Of a DNA stretch of 64,000 bases, positions 61,595-64,000 are shown piece by piece. A program made the position numbers and the translations under genes. The number at the start of each line of letters is the position of its first letter. The first letter of the stretch is position 1. The notes under the pieces are model-generated. The model was not told the origin of the DNA, did no database searches, and saw only the letters and a list, made by a program, of their open reading frames with translations. Source of the DNA: Roseomonas nitratireducens (lineage in GTDB: Bacteria; Pseudomonadota; Alphaproteobacteria; Acetobacterales; Acetobacteraceae). The DNA is taken from positions 112,842 to 176,841 of the forward strand of contig NZ_JAGIYZ010000009.1 in NCBI RefSeq assembly GCF_017813355.1, read 5' to 3'.

Positions 61595-61615
61595 CCCGGA
61601 GGCCTCGCCTCCGGG
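61595..61615. terminator. Hairpin 1 after DUF2076 gene
   Basis: CCCGGAGGC (61595-61603) pairs perfectly with GCCTCCGGG (61607-61615) across the loop CTC. It lies 8 bp after the stop and lacks a T-run, so it probably acts with the next hairpin. Confidence 0.45.
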
Positions 61616-61637
61616 TCTCGCGCATCGAGCCTGCGAG

Positions 61638-61669
61638 GGGCGCGCCGTCAGGGCGCGCCCTTTGTCATT
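61638..61669. terminator. Rho-independent terminator between convergent genes
   Basis: GGGCGCGCC (61638-61646) pairs with GGCGCGCCC (61652-61660) across GTCAG and is followed by TTTGTCATT. It ends the DUF2076 transcript. On the other strand it lies just beyond the zinc-ribbon gene stop. Confidence 0.65.
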
Positions 61670-62459
61670 CCAGCAGCCGCCGGAAGCCGGTGGCGAGCGC
61701 CCCGGCCGAGGCCGCGAGCAGCGTCGCGTTCTCGGTCAGCGTCTTGAGCGCGGTGCTCCGCGCGGCGACTTGCTCGACACTCGTGCCCCGCAAGGCGCGC
61801 GCGACGGCGAGGGAGCGATCCTCCGGCTCCCGCCGCAGCGCCTTCGCCGCCAGGCCGCCGGCGAAGAAGCTCAGGCCGATGCTGAGGGCGAATTCCAGCG
61901 CCTCGAACAGGTCGCGCCGCGTCGTCGGCACGATTGGCGTGTCGTCATGCACCGACACGACCCAGGACATCAGCCCGACCGCCACCAGGCCGAGCGCGAG
62001 CCCCGCCACCGCGAGCGGCGCCGACGGCACGCGCCAGAGCCCCGGCGTTCCCGCCGCGACGGCGAAGGGCAGCAGGATGCAGGCGGCGCGCAGCACGATG
62101 ACCGCGGCGTCGGTGCGGATCACGAGCAGCCAGTGCGCGCCGACGACCAGGGCGAGGGCGAGGCACCAGCCGAACAGCGGCGCGAGCCAGGACGGCATCT
62201 CCCGGCGCCGCGCGGCCGCGGCCGGCGCCTCGGCGGGCGCCGCCGCCGTGCCGACCAGGGCGAGCGCCGCACTCAGCTCGGTCACCTGCTCGCGCAGTCG
62301 CTCGATCTCCGCCTTCTGCTCGCGCTGCGCGAGCATGAGCGGCAGCGGGATGGAGATGTCGCGCCGGCAATGGCGGCAGACCACCGCGCCGGCGCGGATC
62401 GGCTCCGCGCAGAACGGGCAGGACAGGTCCGGCGGGGGGATGCCGCCGTCAGCGGACAT
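61665..62459 (-). CDS. Zinc-ribbon membrane protein
   Basis: This is a 264-residue protein of unknown family. A zinc ribbon uses C14, C17, C28 and C31 (CPFCAEPIRAGAVVCRHC). A short coiled coil follows (REQKAEIERLREQVTELSAAL), then about four membrane helices: FGWCLALALVVGAHWLLVI, VIVLRAACILLPFAVAAG, LAVAGLALGLVAVGLMSWVV and a last one near LEFALSIGLSFFAGG. The C-terminal 55 residues are cytoplasmic helices. Its start overlaps the exported-protein gene by 11 nt, and the caspase gene lies upstream on the same strand. Confidence 0.75.
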   Translation of the reverse strand: MSADGGIPPPDLSCPFCAEPIRAGAVVCRHCRRDISIPLPLMLAQREQKAEIERLREQVTELSAALALVGTAAAPAEAPAAAARRREMPSWLAPLFGWCLALALVVGAHWLLVIRTDAAVIVLRAACILLPFAVAAGTPGLWRVPSAPLAVAGLALGLVAVGLMSWVVSVHDDTPIVPTTRRDLFEALEFALSIGLSFFAGGLAAKALRREPEDRSLAVARALRGTSVEQVAARSTALKTLTENATLLAASAGALATGFRRLLE

Positions 62460-62889
62460 CGACGTCCAGCACCGCGGCGGATTGCCGGCCCTGATCGTCC
62501 GCCACTTCGATCCGCAGGGCGTGCTTGCCGGCGGGCGCCAGCGCCTCGGGGATGTCGATGCCGCTCGCGGTGATGTAGCCCTGCAGGCGCGAGGTGATGT
62601 CGATCCGCCCGCCGCGCAGCAACGTCACGCGCACCGATGCCGGGTTCACCGCCGCGCCGCCGCGGCCGCTGAACTCGATGCGCAGCCAGAAGGGCTGGCC
62701 GGCCGGAACGGCGTTCAGGCGCGGGGCGACGTAGCGGATGCCCGGCCCGCGCGTGACGGCGCGGGTGCCCTGCGCGTCCTCGGCGGTGCCGAGCGCGGCC
62801 TCGCGTTCCGTCACCAGCCAGACGGAGGCGCGCGCGGTCCCCGGCGCGAGCAGGAGAGCGGGAAGCAGCAGCGTGGTGCGTCGCAGCAT
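62449..62889 (-). CDS. Small exported protein with Ig-like character
   Basis: This is a 146-residue exported protein of unknown family. The signal peptide is MLRRTTLLLPALLLAPGTARAS. The mature part looks like a beta-sandwich (PFWLRIEFSGRGGAAVNPASV, VTLLRGGRIDITSRL, HALRIEVADDQGRQS). ATG 62889 follows AAGGGGGA at a normal distance. It lies 105 bp after the caspase gene and overlaps the zinc-ribbon gene by 11 nt. A role as a binding partner of either neighbour is a guess. Confidence 0.7.
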   Translation of the reverse strand: MLRRTTLLLPALLLAPGTARASVWLVTEREAALGTAEDAQGTRAVTRGPGIRYVAPRLNAVPAGQPFWLRIEFSGRGGAAVNPASVRVTLLRGGRIDITSRLQGYITASGIDIPEALAPAGKHALRIEVADDQGRQSAAVLDVDVR

Positions 62890-62994
62890 GGGCAGGTCCC
62901 CCTTCTGGGCGACAGTCCCGTTCCGTGAAGGAATCACGGAGAGGTTATGCGCTGAACGTTACCGCAGGCAACCGATCGTGAGCCACGAACCGGT

Positions 62995-64000
62995 TCAGCG
63001 GCCGAGGCGGCTGCGCGCCAGCGGCGCGAAGGTCCCGTCCGGATAGGCCTGGAGATAAGCCTCGAAATCGGCCGGTCGGCCGCCGGCGAGGGCGGATTGC
63101 CAGAACACCACCTCCCGGTCCGCGCCGCCGCGCACGACGCCACCCGCGGGTTCGGCCGCCGGCGCGGCGGAGGCGACCGGCGCGGGCGCCGCGGCCGGCG
63201 CGCCCACCAGCACCACATCCCCCGTCAGCGACGAATGATCCCAGGGCACCTGCCGCCCGCCCGTTGCCGCGACGACCGATTCCCGCACGCGGCGCATGGC
63301 GATCGCGATGTCGACGCCGGGCGTCGCCAGGTGCTGCGCCAGGGCCGAGGTGAAGGGGCTGTTCGCATCCCGCCCGTCCAGCGCGACATTGCCCGGCTGC
63401 GTCGCATAGGCGACGAGGGTGCCGAGCCCGCTCTGCACCTGCGCCAGCCCCTGCCCCACCGCGGCCGAACGCGTGCCGAGCGAGCGCTGGAAGCTGCGCG
63501 TCAGCGGATTGTCCCGGCAGGCGTCCAGGAAGACGAGGTTCGTCGCCGCCGAACTCTCCATGGCGCGCAGCACCTGGCCGAGCGAGACCGTCTCGAAGGC
63601 GAGGTCGCGCTCGCGCTCCAGCATCGCGTCGATCGGCAGCAGGTAGTTCTCGCCCGCGACCTGCATGGCGTGGCCGGCATAGAAGAACAGTCCGATGCGG
63701 CCGCCCTCGAGGCGGTTGCCGAATTCGCGGATCTTCGTCTCCATGCCGCGGCGGTCGAGGTCGAGGCCGAGCACCACCTCGAAGCCAGCGCCTTCCAGCA
63801 CCTCCGCCATGCGCCGCGCATCGTTGGCCGGGTTCCGCAGCGGCGTGCCGTGGGTGTAGTCGCCATTGCCGATCACGAGGGCGACGCGGCGGCCGTCGAT
63901 CGCCTGGGCGGGCGGGCGCGGCGCGGCGGCGACGGGTGGGGCGGCCGCGACAGCGGCGAGCGCGGCGGCGGTCGGTGCGGCGGCTGGCGGGGCAGCGGCG
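62995..64000 (-). CDS. Caspase-family (peptidase C14) protein, 5' end beyond window
   Basis: The frame is open to the window edge, so the N-terminus is missing. The visible part begins with an Ala/Pro-rich stretch, then RRVALVIGNGDYTHGTPLRNPANDA, the p20 start. The catalytic dyad is intact: His in FYAGHAMQ (63670-63672) and Cys in FLDACRDNP (63517-63519). Substrate-side parts follow (SPFTSALAQHL, VRESVVAATGG). The C-terminus has FWQSALAGGRPADFEAYLQAYPDG, a short repeat-like tail common in bacterial caspase homologues. It is a predicted cysteine endopeptidase, probably envelope-located, with unknown targets. Confidence 0.9.
   Translation of the reverse strand, partial: AAAPPAAAPTAAALAAVAAAPPVAAAPRPPAQAIDGRRVALVIGNGDYTHGTPLRNPANDARRMAEVLEGAGFEVVLGLDLDRRGMETKIREFGNRLEGGRIGLFFYAGHAMQVAGENYLLPIDAMLERERDLAFETVSLGQVLRAMESSAATNLVFLDACRDNPLTRSFQRSLGTRSAAVGQGLAQVQSGLGTLVAYATQPGNVALDGRDANSPFTSALAQHLATPGVDIAIAMRRVRESVVAATGGRQVPWDHSSLTGDVVLVGAPAAAPAPVASAAPAAEPAGGVVRGGADREVVFWQSALAGGRPADFEAYLQAYPDGTFAPLARSRLGR

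Noticed and set aside
62995..63876. Caspase gene starting at GTG 63876
   Set aside because: That codon is the Val inside VALVIGNGDY; the frame stays open to the window edge, so the true start lies outside.

Overview
The window is about 70% GC and very densely coded on both strands, with many GTG starts and 4-nt stop/start overlaps. Gene content points to an alphaproteobacterium, probably Acetobacteraceae or a related Rhodospirillales lineage such as Roseomonas. The clues are orphan Bug-family (tripartite tricarboxylate) binding proteins, a DUF2076 protein, PpdK, split glyQ/glyS, and lptFG-lptD-surA-ksgA. This placement is inference from content, not a phylogeny. I see no tRNA, rRNA, CRISPR array, insertion sequence or prophage. 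No gene-free stretch exceeds 300 bp; the longest, 34927-35170, holds a hairpin described below.

Layout. 108-3385: cyclic amidohydrolase (dihydroorotase type), nitroreductase, DMT exporter and a convergent SnoaL-like protein. 3454-9861: glyQ, an intruding vapBC toxin-antitoxin pair, glyS, then ppdK. 10017-12202 (minus): a lytic-transglycosylase-like protein, an ICMT-like methyltransferase and YgfZ. 12276-16765: a translationally coupled surface-glycan operon (GT9, GT2, GT4) followed by an asparagine-synthetase-like amidotransferase. 16771-19445 (minus): a PstS-like binding protein coupled to a membrane GGDEF-EAL protein. 19531-22998: radA, cvpA, purF. 23140-27868: SDR, lipoprotein, YfgM-like TPR protein, bamB, der. 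27926-31462: FkbM methyltransferase, sulfotransferase and a SAM methyltransferase. 31555-34926: YdcF, mltG, fabF, acpP. 35171-39627: peptide/nickel-type ABC binding protein, a soluble multi-PAS chemoreceptor, a Bug protein. 39753-43872: a split chromate transporter coupled to an FrhB/BciB-like iron-sulfur flavoprotein, a small hypothetical, a GlcD-like dehydrogenase. 43947-50735: envelope biogenesis genes lptF, lptG, lptD, surA, then rsmA (ksgA). 50725-54806: AEC transporter, gmk, YicC, SDR, S49 peptidase. 54882-59996: a catabolic-looking set (FAD monooxygenase, cysteine hydrolase, DehI-like protein, Bug protein, maleate-isomerase/AMDase-like protein, CoA-binding protein). 60003-64000: poorly characterised genes, ending in a caspase-family protease cut by the window edge.

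Functional themes. Envelope construction dominates: LPS transport, outer-membrane protein folding, LPS-core sugars, peptidoglycan cleavage and glycan decoration. The most unusual arrangements are the toxin-antitoxin pair inside the glycyl-tRNA synthetase operon, the binding protein fused by translation to a c-di-GMP enzyme, the caspase operon with an exported protein and a zinc-ribbon membrane protein, and the catabolic cluster whose isomerase homologue lacks the expected catalytic cysteine.
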